A DNA stretch of 64,000 bases, taken from positions 5,270,001 through 5,334,000 of the forward strand of contig NC_026655.2 of NCBI RefSeq assembly GCF_000004075.3, read 5' to 3'. This DNA comes from Cucumis sativus. Its lineage: Eukaryota; Streptophyta; Magnoliopsida; Cucurbitales; Cucurbitaceae. This document shows positions 23,660 through 34,500 of the stretch, one piece after another. A program made the translations under genes and the position numbers. The number at the start of each line of letters is the position of its first letter. Within the stretch, counting starts at the first letter, position 1. Under the pieces are notes generated by a model. It was not told where the DNA came from, did no database searches, and saw only the letters and a program-made list of their open reading frames with translations.

Positions 23660-24898
23660 ATGATGAACAATTTCACGATCATCGTTGTTATGGCATCTCG
23701 ATCAGCAACTCCTGCGATGGCGGCAGAGAAGTTACAGAATTTAGGTTGAAATATCTCTTTCAGCTTTTGCAAGATTGATTTTCTTTTTCTTGAAGCATCT
23801 GATTTTGACTGTTCTTTGTGATTAGTGGAGAATTTTTTAGGGCAATGTCAATGTTTTGTGTGAGTTGAATTGTTGCTATCGATAATGAAACTGTGAATTT
23901 CTTCTAGTTATTGAATTGATTTATCGTTTATGCTTTTCATGACTAGGATTCTCCTTTAATGTCGGTCCAAAGGATCTTGAAAAGATTATCTAATCGCTGT
24001 TCAACTTCCAGGATCGTTCCTGTAGTTACCTTCTTCATTTTTAAGTATCAGACGAGATTAATAATATTCTGTTCGAATCTTGTTAGTGGATTGTTGGACT
24101 CTGATTGGGATTTTGATAGCTAATTATGTATAAGCTTTGGAATTAGGTATTTCAGACTTTGGCATAAGCTACTCATTTGTTTCATGTGGGAGCTTTCTGG
24201 AAGATAGGGAAATTTGTGCCGTTATGTATGTAATGAATTGGTATTTTATTGCTTTTTAAGTTCATAATTTATCTTTGTTTTGCCATTTTGAAGTTACAGA
24301 CCTTCAGGCTTTTGTTTTGCCATGAACTTTTTGAATTACTTCATCAAGTAGCTTTACAATGAACAGATGGACGGGTGAAGTCACCTTCAAATAATCAGCT
24401 GCAAGCTTCAATACAAACATTACAGGCTTGTGCACCCATCTTGGTTGTTTCATCGTCGGGTATATTGAAGTGGTGTGATGTACTTATAGTTGTAGGACAT
24501 TGTTTAGGAAATTGTTGGTTTATTACATATGCAACTACCGGAAATGAAGACTCTGATAAGTGTCTTGTTGGGTCCGGAAGGTATTGCAGTTATTTTGATT
24601 GAACTCCAAACTACTTTCGTTTCTTTCTTTTATATTTTTCCTGACAACTACATAATTCATGAATGCTAAAATCCTCTGCTATGTAGAGATTTTAAAAAAA
24701 GAAAAACATTAATCTATCCTTCTATGATGCATTGTAAGAAGATTTTCTGGAAGGAATATGTTTTCTCTCGTTATCTTCTGCACCATTGGGAGATAAATAC
24801 CTGAAGCTTAGCTAATTTCCTCTTAGCTCTCCAGATTCAATATCCTTGCATTATGCAGGTTCGTTGGAATTGAAACTTCTACACTGGCTTTTGAGTAA
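23660..24898 (+). CDS. Possible small gene, unknown product
   Basis: A three-exon reading is open throughout: 23660-23744, 24367-24580 and 24859-24898, with GT-AG borders, matching phases and 112 residues. Any of four in-frame ATGs (23660, 23663, 23690, 23717) could be the start. The site II boxes just upstream argue for a real transcription unit. The segment AAEKLQNLDGRVKSPSNNQL looks like protein, but the later part (a Cys-rich, mildly hydrophobic stretch around KWCDVLIVVGHCLGNCWF) does not remind me of a family. It could equally be a decayed gene or a noncoding transcript. Function unknown. Confidence 0.3.
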
Positions 24899-26345
24899 AA
24901 TGGGATTGTGTGGAAAAGTGACGAAGGATTTCAGCTGGACAAGATCTTCGTCATGTCATAGCGCAACAGTGGAGATGCTTCAAATCAATTCCGAATACTG
25001 TAAGTATACTTCTATAGCACTGTAAGTATCAGAATCACTATTCACAATATACTCTATAGATCTCAGAGCTGCTCATCTATTTTTAGGTAATGGGTGTCTG
25101 TACGTTGATCTATTTTTAGGTAACGAAGTGTCAGTTTGTTAATTGACATGTTTGCTAATATGCATTCTAACCAACATGGGACAACTACATTTTCCTCACA
25201 CAGTTATTTGACATTATAAATACTCTGGGGTCTTGGTCTTATTCTAAATAAGCCAAATATGAATTTTTTCCCTTTAGTGGCCAGTTGAGATAGGAGTGTG
25301 GAAATGTAGAAATTAAAGTAACAGTTTGGGGAAGGGGTTGCTTATGCACATGCACATGGGTGAGTTGGTTATTTATTTTATAAAAAAAGAAAAATGTAGA
25401 GTAGCAAAATGACAGAAAAATCCTTCAACTTCTATTAAAGAATACAGATATTGGAGCATACACTTTGAAAAGAAACTTCATTATTCCCTAAACAACTGCG
25501 TCCCTCTCTCTACATGATTGACGCTAACCAAACGACAAAAGGATTTGCTCTACTGTCTACTACTACCATTGTTGGAAGTTGTCATGAACAAATATGTCGG
25601 TTTTTAAGTAACCTTTTTTCACTTTCAATCTTTCTACACAGACATTCATTCATTTCAAGGAATTTACTGAAGATTAGGTCCTAACTTGAGTGGTTAAAGA
25701 TTGACCACTCCTCCGTTAGTGGTTAAGTTAGAAGTTCAGTTGTTTGAGAGACTAGAATGTAATTAGGAGTGCTAAGAACTTGAAAGACGTTGGAACAAGT
25801 GGAGAATCAAAGAGAATAAAATAAGATCGTAAAGAGAGTTGAATTGAAAACTACGAAAAGAGAATGAGATAGTTATTACAAACTACCCTCAAAGTGCTCA
25901 ATCCAAACATGGATTTGGAATTAAAGCTCATTAAAATCTCATTCCATCCTTTCAAACATACCTTGATTAATATCGTATTAACAGAATTCAACTTCAAACC
26001 TTGTAATTGATTCAAGTTATGCTTGGGTTGGCAACTTGTTGGAATCTGTAGGCTAAAACACAGTTATTGTTAAGGATATTAGTGTTGTTTGTGTGTATTA
26101 ATTAATACGTTTTTTAACTTTTAGGTGTCTCAAAGAATTTGTAACATATTTGACATTTTATTTTAAATTGTTGGTCTATTTAAATATAAAATTTAAGTGG
26201 CGACACCAAAATCCAGTCGACCATATTACTACTTTCAAATTTGGGAGAACATACCTTCAAAAATAAAAATTAGAAATATTCAAAATCTCTTAATTTTAAA
26301 TTATAAAAGTAGAGATTTTTTTTTTAAAAAAAATAGATGGTAATC
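24899..26345. other. Intergenic, no gene seen
   Basis: Moderately AT-rich. Some splice-like and exon-like sequence continues to about 25010 and may belong to the doubtful gene before it. Beyond that I see nothing coding up to the LTR at 26351. Confidence 0.5.
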
Positions 26346-26350
26346 GCCTG

Positions 26351-26986
26351 TGTTGAGCAAGAAATTTTGGCCAATTAAATTCTGTCACATCATCACAATA
26401 AATATTTGATAATTATATTTTATTGGATTTTGATAATTAAGTTTACTCAATCCAACCTAATTCAAGTCCAATAAACAGATTAGTCAAGTTCAAGCTCAAC
26501 AAGCAGATGAACCCAAGTCCAATAAAGCAAATGGACTCAAATCCAATAAGGCAAATGGGTCCAAGCCTAAGCGCAGCAGGCAAATTGGTCAAAGTCTAAG
26601 CCCAACAAGCAAATGGGGCAAAGTCCACCTAAAGCCCACAATAATTTCTCTATAAATAGAGACATTTGTCATTCATTTGAGAAGGTCTCTCGTTGAAGAA
26701 AGAATTGAAGCTCTGAAGTTTTGAAGACTTCTATAAAGCTCTCAAGACGTGCAAGTTCTTATCAACTTCGAGATCATCATCTTTCCTTGAATTCCAGAAG
26801 ACTGAAGCTCAAATAAACTTGCAACTACAACATCCTAAAGACCGAAAATCAAGAAATTCTAAGTTTTTAACTTGTATTCGAGAGAAAGCATCAAATGAGT
26901 AAATAGTAGAGATTGTATTCACAATATTCATCAATATACAAATTTCAATTCCACGAAATACATTTCTTCGAAATCTCGTGTGAACA
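26351..26986 (+). mobile_element. Solo LTR, 636 bp
   Basis: Begins TGTTGAGCAAGAAATTTTGG and ends CGAAATCTCGTGTGAACA, with TG...CA termini. Flanks are GCCTG (26346-26350) and ACCTG (26987-26991), a 5-bp target duplication with one mismatch. A TATA box (TATAAATAGAG) at 26651 sits mid-element, followed by a typical R-U5-like region. Upstream of it, the U3 part has degenerate repeats of a CCAATAAGGCAAATGG type (26455-26625). No internal retrotransposon sequence is attached. A decayed relative ends at 6287. Confidence 0.8.
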
Positions 26987-26991
26987 ACCTG

Positions 26992-29900
26992 TCCATAATT
27001 TTCAATTAAAAAGTTTCTATTCTACTTGGGATAAAATCAGACTTCTTCCTTCACCACCAAGACTGTCCTGTTTCTTACTTTGTAGCGGACGACGACCGCT
27101 CCACCACATTGGCATCCGGCGGCAGCCTTATTTTTAAAGCTTAAAGGCAGTCCGTTTTGCATAAGATATAGCAATAACACTTTACCAACGTTTAGTGGGA
27201 GTCTATTAATAATAAATTATATATGACTTATAAATTTTTCAATAGTTACCCTTTAAAAAAAATCTTACTATACATCTAACAATCCTAAATAAAAATTACT
27301 CATATATATGAGTAGGGATAACTAATAAGAATATTTTTGCATTGAAAGCCCACCGTTTTGGAATTTTCAAGGGAGTGTCGTTTTCTTTTAACATCCCATT
27401 TTCCAAGGAATGGATTAGCTTTTGCCATTGGATTATTGTCTTTGTCTTCACTCATCATTGTGATTACCCTTTTTAATCTTGACGATAAGAACATAATTGC
27501 AATTACTTTCTTCCCCCCCCTTCTTTTTGTAGATTTAAACTTACAGCTTTTATAAGCCTTAGAGTTGTTTTCATTATTGAACTATGTTCAATAGTTCATG
27601 TCAACATAGTGCTTATGATTTTTAAATTTATAATTAATTACACTACATTTATTAATACGAATTCTACCGCAAGAATTAGATTAGATTTTTTTTTTTTAAT
27701 GGAAATATTATTACTATTATAGATATTCATGAAGTGCTCATGATATTACTACACCTTTACTCAAGAATAGAATAGAATAGGACTTAGATGGGATAGGTAT
27801 CTTTACAGGCAAATACTTAAGCAAAGTGGATAAAATATCCTTATGTTACATAAAAAGTAATCAAATCCAATTATTTTAATTATGTTTATGTCTTTTTGTA
27901 AATTTCTATTAAAAAAAAGATGACACGTCCCAATAAAGGAAATGGTAGTTAAAAGGAGATTAAGGGTTTTGATGAAAGCGATTGAAAATAAGTACAAGAA
28001 GAAGAGTTGGGAGTGTCAATTTGGTTGAGTTGATTTTTGTTTGTTTTGAAGATGAAAGTTAACCTAATTGAGTGTATTATTTTTTGTTTTTATGGACAAA
28101 TTTAGGGGTTGTATACTATACATGATGTCATATCAATCAAAATTGAAAGTTTCTTTCTTTCTTTGGGGTGAAAAATTATGCTTTTGGTAATTAGTTTTCA
28201 TAAGTAGTTAGCCTTATGCTTCCCTTTTTATAGCTAAATTTTCAAAAGATGCACTTTAGCTTGTGAGTTTCGAGAGAGATGTTTAAAAGTTCTTTTAACA
28301 TTATTTGCTTTCTTTCTTTCTTTCTTTCTTTTAAGATCTCTATTTGCCTAGTAGCTTAGGCTAATAATTTACACAAAGTTTGTACAAGTAACTTCTAACT
28401 AGTAATAATTTAATTTTTAAGAAGAATAAATATTTTTTCAAGACAGAAACTGAATGGATACAAAGTTTTTAACCTATTTTTAAAGAGGAAGAAAATTAGC
28501 CATGAATTTTAAGTCTCTTTTTTTCTTCCAACAGAGGAGTTGAAATGTCTTTGACATCAACCAACATTTGGATAATTCAACCAATAATTAAAACATAAAA
28601 TATCCTCATTTTTCTTTGACCTAATAAATATAGTCATCAAACACATTTTTAATTTAGAAAATACTTTAAATGGTAAATAAATAGCTCAATTCTACCCAAT
28701 TAACATCAATCTATACTATTCAATTTCTTTGTTTCAGATTCAAAATAATTTTGGTATACATTAAGAATGCACATCTTTTCCAAGATGCAATTGACCATAA
28801 TAATAAAATCAAACAGTGGGTTAATTTCTTTTCCAAATAGCCTAAGTTGCCAAAGCTCCTTCTTGAAGATAAATTTTGGAAACCCTTAATATTTAAAAGT
28901 CAATATAATTTAGCTATGTATAGACCTAACAATATTAACCTTATACAAGCCCTTTATTATTATTTTAAATTAAAAACTCTATATTACTCCATAATTTAAA
29001 CGTTAAATCAAATCTATATATAATAAACCTTAATTGTTCTACTTCCTAATTTATACAACTTTTCGAACATTATTAAAGAATATTATTAGACACATATCTG
29101 CTTTTTTTTTAAAAAAAAAAAAAATCATAAAATAAAAAAACTCGAACAAAGGCTATCAAAAGAATAAAAACAAAGCATACATATATAAAGAATATAAAGA
29201 CAAAAAAGTTACACGTCCAACATTAATTTTTTTTATGTATGTATGAATTTTAATCTCAATTTAAACGAGTTTCTAAATTGATACCCTCAAATTAATATAA
29301 AATAAAATAAAACTCCCTCATAACTCAAAAAATTAACCAACAATAAACCCAAATTCAATAGTAATTGGGTATACAAAAAATTATCTACTAACTTACATGA
29401 ACACATAATTGAAGACATCCAACATTATTAACTTAAGCTGAAGGTTAATTCAATAAAACTTAAAAAAGAAGTTTAGTTGAAAGGAGAAAACATAATTAAA
29501 GAGGAAGAAAGGTAGAGAAGAAAGAAGATTATGCTCTTGTAATAAAGCAAACTACAAAAATATGACCCCCCCAAAGTGGGTGGGTGTTTGGTTAACCAAC
29601 AAGATAAAGAATCTAAATTTAAATTAATATCTATATCTCTCTCTCTATATATAAAGTTGAAGAAAATTCTTCATCTTCTTTTTTTTTATATATAAAAAAA
29701 AAAGTTGAAGGAAATAATGCTGGACCTATATGTCATTTTCTCAGTGCTGCTTTCATGTGATGCACCAATTTTGCCTTTCTTCTTTTTTTTTTTTCTATTT
29801 ATCAAAAACCTAAATTTCAAATAATAATATTAAGAAAGTAAAGTAATTTATGATACCTTGGTTTCTTTGAAGGAAACCCCATGGCCATAAGCTTCCATTT

Positions 29901-30408
29901 TTAAATTGGGGTTTGGAATAATTTACAAATATTTCCAAAGAATATACAAAATAAAAGAAAAACACAACAAGGCTAAAAACTTCGTTTTTCATTAGATACT
30001 GCCAATATTTTGTTGTATATATATATATTATGTTTTTTTGTCACACCTTCTCAAGCTTTTGACCCTTAAACAAAGGTCAAAATTAAATATTTCATATTCA
30101 TAAATTATATATATATAATATATTATGAAAATAAATGTACAATAATATTACAACTCATTCCCATCAATTCACACATACTATTTGCTAATTTCATTTTGGT
30201 AGAAGATTTGTCATTCTTTAACAATTTAATTATTCCAAATTAAACATTGATTTTCTTCCCTTACAAACAAACAGCCCTAAGAAAAAGAGAAAAAGAAAGA
30301 GAAAAAAAACTCATTAATTTTAATTAATTAATTAATTACTTTTTTTTCTTTTCTTTTTTCAATCTTCTTCTTCCAAATCAATTCTTTTATTTCAAACACT
30401 GATTATGT
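26992..30408. other. AT-rich intergenic with one GC-rich island
   Basis: No clear gene. A short GC-rich island at about 27050-27127 (GTAGCGGACGACGACCGCTCC and following) stands out from its surroundings and may be a remnant exon or leader next to the solo LTR. There are (TTTC)n near 28310-28330, AT microsatellites, and the 3' flank of the DUF1645 gene at the right end. Confidence 0.5.
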
Positions 30409-31428
30409 TCAGAATTGATGTGAGTTTTTGTTCATACCATTGACATTGTTGAATAAATCCCCCATTTCTTGTCTGCACGGAATCCTTTGCATCTTCCTTT
30501 CCCCTTCCTTACACGAATTCTTTGCTTCTTCTTCTCCTTCTACTGCCGCCGTTGGACTCACATTGCTACCTGTCGCTGTTGCAGCCGCGGCCGCCGCGGC
30601 TGCCGCCACTCTGCTGGATTTTACTTTTCCGGTGGATTTTTCATCTCCTGTACCGCTGCTACTTTTTTCCTTTGAAATTTCAGCGAATTTCTCGACCCTT
30701 TTGCTCGATGATAAAAACACGAAGGTTTCCTTTCCGTCGCTGCTGCTTCTGTATAGAAGGTCTCGGAGTTTCCATCTCTTCGATGATCCCATAGAATTGC
30801 TCTTTTTGCATCGCTCGAGCGATTCCTTGGGCGTCCAAACGCAGTACGTTCCAGGAAGAACTCCGTCTAGCTCTTCCGTCTCAGACGAAGAACACGAATT
30901 CGTCTCACGCTCTTCGCTCATTAGTTTTCCAAGAGACGGTCGATGTACTCTCTTCGGCTTGGATTTCTTCAAGTTTTCATCGTCGTGCTCACCGTCGTCG
31001 ACGTTGCCGCCGCTATTGTTCTTATCTACAATCGAATCGCTCAACAGCAGATTCGTGTTGAAAACAGGATAAATCGGTCTAATTTGACCGTTGTAGAAGA
31101 TATCCTCAGCTGAAATAGTTACCTCTTCCGGCTCCCTCGGAACGACCGCGAATTCGAACTCATCGTCTGCAATTTCATCTGAAGTCTCTGTTTCAGCATT
31201 ACCGCCGTGTAGGATTTGAGGTAGTTGGTCGAATTCATCGGGTTCGGGTCCATAATGAAGAGAAGAAGCAGAATCAGGTTCCCAGTTGAAAATATCGGGA
31301 TCGGTATCGGATTCTTTACGGAATTCCTCGACGACACGGGCGGCGATTTCTGCAAATCTGCCGGAAGAGTAGCTGCTGAAGCTGGGAGAGAGAGAAAAAA
31401 GTAAGGAACCTTCACCGCTTTGCATCAT
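30409..31428 (-). CDS. DUF1645 family protein
   Basis: Single coding exon, 339 residues, starting at the ATG pair 31428/31425; the frame is open further upstream, but without an ATG. Family hallmarks in order: FSPSFSSYSS-type N-terminus with AEIAARVVEEF, acidic DDEFEFAVVP, IRPIYPVFN, and the C-terminal block PGTYCVWTPK, SNSMGSSKRWKLRDLL, RSSSDGKETFVFL. The family is plant-specific and mostly uncharacterised; a rice member affects grain length and stress tolerance. The sequence is highly charged and Ser-rich, without membrane segments or signal peptide, so nuclear or cytosolic location is likely (inference). A run of nine alanines follows KVKSSRV. Translation may be tuned by the uORF upstream. 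Length is normal for the family. Confidence 0.9.
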   Translation of the reverse strand: MMQSGEGSLLFSLSPSFSSYSSGRFAEIAARVVEEFRKESDTDPDIFNWEPDSASSLHYGPEPDEFDQLPQILHGGNAETETSDEIADDEFEFAVVPREPEEVTISAEDIFYNGQIRPIYPVFNTNLLLSDSIVDKNNSGGNVDDGEHDDENLKKSKPKRVHRPSLGKLMSEERETNSCSSSETEELDGVLPGTYCVWTPKESLERCKKSNSMGSSKRWKLRDLLYRSSSDGKETFVFLSSSKRVEKFAEISKEKSSSGTGDEKSTGKVKSSRVAAAAAAAAATATGSNVSPTAAVEGEEEAKNSCKEGERKMQRIPCRQEMGDLFNNVNGMNKNSHQF

Positions 31429-31460
31429 TGTAGTGAGTGAGAGATCCTTCAGAATTTCCA

Positions 31461-31487
31461 CTAATTTTGTGAAGCTGTAAGTTCCAT
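31461..31487 (-). promoter_or_regulatory. Short uORF in the DUF1645 leader
   Basis: ATG at 31487, eight codons (MELTASQN) and TAG at 31461, ending 32 bases before the main ATG. If the transcript starts upstream of it, this would lower or regulate translation. The transcript start is not known from sequence. Confidence 0.45.
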
Positions 31488-31509
31488 TGTTTTCTCCTAC
31501 AGAGAGGAT

Positions 31510-31532
31510 GAAGAAGAAGAAGAAGAAGAAGA
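31510..31532. repeat. (GAA)n microsatellite in 5' leader
   Basis: About seven GAA units on the plus strand, hence TTC on the coding strand of the DUF1645 gene, typical of plant leaders. Confidence 0.9.
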
Positions 31533-31569
31533 GAGAAAATGAAAATGACGAAAATGTAATGGGCGACGT

Positions 31570-34500
31570 TTGTTGAGAATGTTATAATGGGAAGTCCTTT
31601 TTCGGAATTTTAATTTTTCCTTTTCTTTCTCTAATAATATTTTTCACTTTTTTCTTTTCTTTTGACAATTACGCGCCACTAAAACGGAGCGTTCCACATT
31701 TCTCTATTCTCTTATATTTATAAAAACAATAATAATCATTTGTAATTTAAGAAAAAAACTTTAAAATATGGGTACGTGTTTACCACATAGGTTTCAAAAC
31801 TTAAACAAGAAAAAAAAGTGTACATACTTACTTACTTACAATTTCCTTACAAGAGTTTTAGTCATAATTATTAGTTTATATCTCCAAACAACCATTATTG
31901 TAATCCCCTATTTTGTATTTTTTTAATTACAAAGGATAGAAATTGATATTAGTCCAATTTTAGAGTTTAATGACTCTAATATATATATATATATGAAGGT
32001 ATAAATTGGATATATTATTGCTGAAATTAATTATTTAAAAAGGGAAGAAAAATAGAAAACTTTATTGATTATATATTCAAATATCTAAAATAAAATAATA
32101 ATGCCTTTTTAAGTTCTTTGCCTCCCATACACGTAACACGTGCCACAATTACATGTGGCGGACACATAGAGTGCCTACGTGTTGTTACATATTTAGTACG
32201 CTCTATACTTATTAGGGTTTAGGAATCAATTATTTACTCCAAAAACAAATATGTAATTAATTCATTCATTATTTTTTGTTTAATAAATAATTAAAATACA
32301 AAAACACTCTTTTATATATTAAAAAAATTATATAATTACTTTATTTGCTTATGTAATGGAATAAAAATAAACGCAAAAGCAAGAAAAGTTCATTAAATTT
32401 TCTACAATGATGTATTGACTTAATTATTTAACTGCACTAAATTAATTAAATATTCCTTCTTTTACATTAATTGTGATTATTTATAGTATAACAATTATAT
32501 AAATGTTTAAAGGACGAATGTAATTATTGTTATTAACCATCTTATTCGTGAAATTATAAGTTGTTTTTATATATTTTGTCGTTAAATACATAAACATAAG
32601 AGTTAGATTATGGTTACGTATATAAACGACAACACATGAAGTATACATATTGTCATCGTCTATTTTTGTTTGAATTCTTCACCCTTTGAAATATTTGTTA
32701 AGTTAGAATTAAAAACAATATATATAATTAAAAGATTTATAAGGAGAATGTAATTAAGAAGAAAATGTATAAATAGAGGTAGAAATTAATTGATTGTTTT
32801 ATATGGTAAAATTTGAAAAAGAAATGAAGGAAAGGGTTTTGGGTGTTGAAAATGGAAAAGGAGGAGAGGTCCGTGTGGGGGACGTGAAAGAGAGCAAGTT
32901 GGGATTAAAGTAAAGATGAGATGGAAGATGAGCTAATACATCACTCTCCTCCATTCACATACTGACACCTGTAAAGATACATAACGTATCTACATTCCAC
33001 GCGTAGTTGTATGTGTAACTGTATCACCTCCGCTACTACGTCGTTTTCCCAAATATGACTTCACACATTTATTCTTCCCTTACTATTCTCCTCCCTTTCC
33101 CTTTCCCTTGCTATTGCTATGAACACTTTTATCTATCATGATGCATGGTATGTGATATTTTGTAAATACTTTGGTTAATTTTTTACATTTAAAATATTTC
33201 TTCATTTTTAGTAAACTTTGTTTGTTAGGTGAATTAAATAGATAAAGAGAGAAAATAATTAAGAAGTTGAAGAAAAAAAAAAGAGAATAAAGAATCAAAG
33301 AATCAATGTCGGTGGCTTTAAAACAAAGAAACAAACAAAAGGGAAGAAAGCATATATTTATATATATTGTAACAAATTACACAATAGAAGGGACAATTTT
33401 TTGGAGTATTTTTTTTTATGGTAATGATTTGAGGAATATATATATTTATTTTAATGTACCAACTTTATAAATATTTGTTTAAAAAAATTATCTCGAGGTT
33501 GAGTTGTTGTCACGCTCTTTAATTCTCACTTTATCAATCTAATCTTTTTTATTTTATAAAATAAGAATAGGATGAAAGAAAGAAATTTTGATCAAATCTT
33601 TATTCACAAGTTTTTTCAATGGATTATCATTACTACTACAAGTAAATAAGTAACTATAATTAAATATACCTTTCTCATTATTTTCATAAACCAAACTTAA
33701 TTACTCATCATTCATCATTTCTTCTCTCATTCACTTCCATCCTACATTTTACCCTAAAATTAACTCAGATTTTGTTTTAAAACTCTAAAATTAAGAGAGA
33801 TCATAATGATATTTTAGCCTAATATTGCTGGTTGACGTTGAATCGAAGTCTTTACAATTTGAAATCTTCTCCAAAATTATAATTACAAATACTACTTTCT
33901 ATATCCATCACTTTGAATCTAATGCTCATTAAGATTATTTATGGGTTTTTCTTCCTTTACTAAAGTCTCATTCATAATGATTAGACATTCAGACACAAGT
34001 AATTAATATATATATATTATGTCATAAGGTCTTGCTCAGCTTGTATATTAAAACCTAAATTGAATGACATATATATTATCAAAGAGGCCAAAATTGAACT
34101 TTTATTTTCTTCTCTGTCTAATCAACTTGATTAATTATTTGAACGATTTTTGTAATATAATTTGTTGGTATAAGTAAGTACACCAAACAATTCCAACTAG
34201 CATTAGTGCAATTTTTCATATAATTTTAACATATTATTAGAAAATATGAAGAAGAAATTAATGGAATGGTTCATCTTACGCGTAAACGCTCATTTCACTG
34301 TTAAAGATCTCATATCAATCAGAAAATCAATGTAAAACTTTGATCCTAACCTCAATACAAAAATCAATGGTTCAGAATTGATTATGTTTAATTTGTTGGT
34401 TTCCTTTGAAGCTTTGTATTGGGCCACAAAACTTTGGTATTGCATATATTGGATCTTTTTCACTTGTCATTTCATTAATTCCCTGCCCACTTGCCCATCA

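Noticed and set aside
30428-31072. Long plus-strand open frame (214 codons) opposite the DUF1645 gene
   Set aside because: It is the antisense shadow of a conserved coding exon; its Leu/Ser-rich translation matches no family and the minus-strand protein does.
31429-31461. Extension of the DUF1645 protein upstream of 31428
   Set aside because: The open frame there begins with GTG; the first ATG is at 31428.
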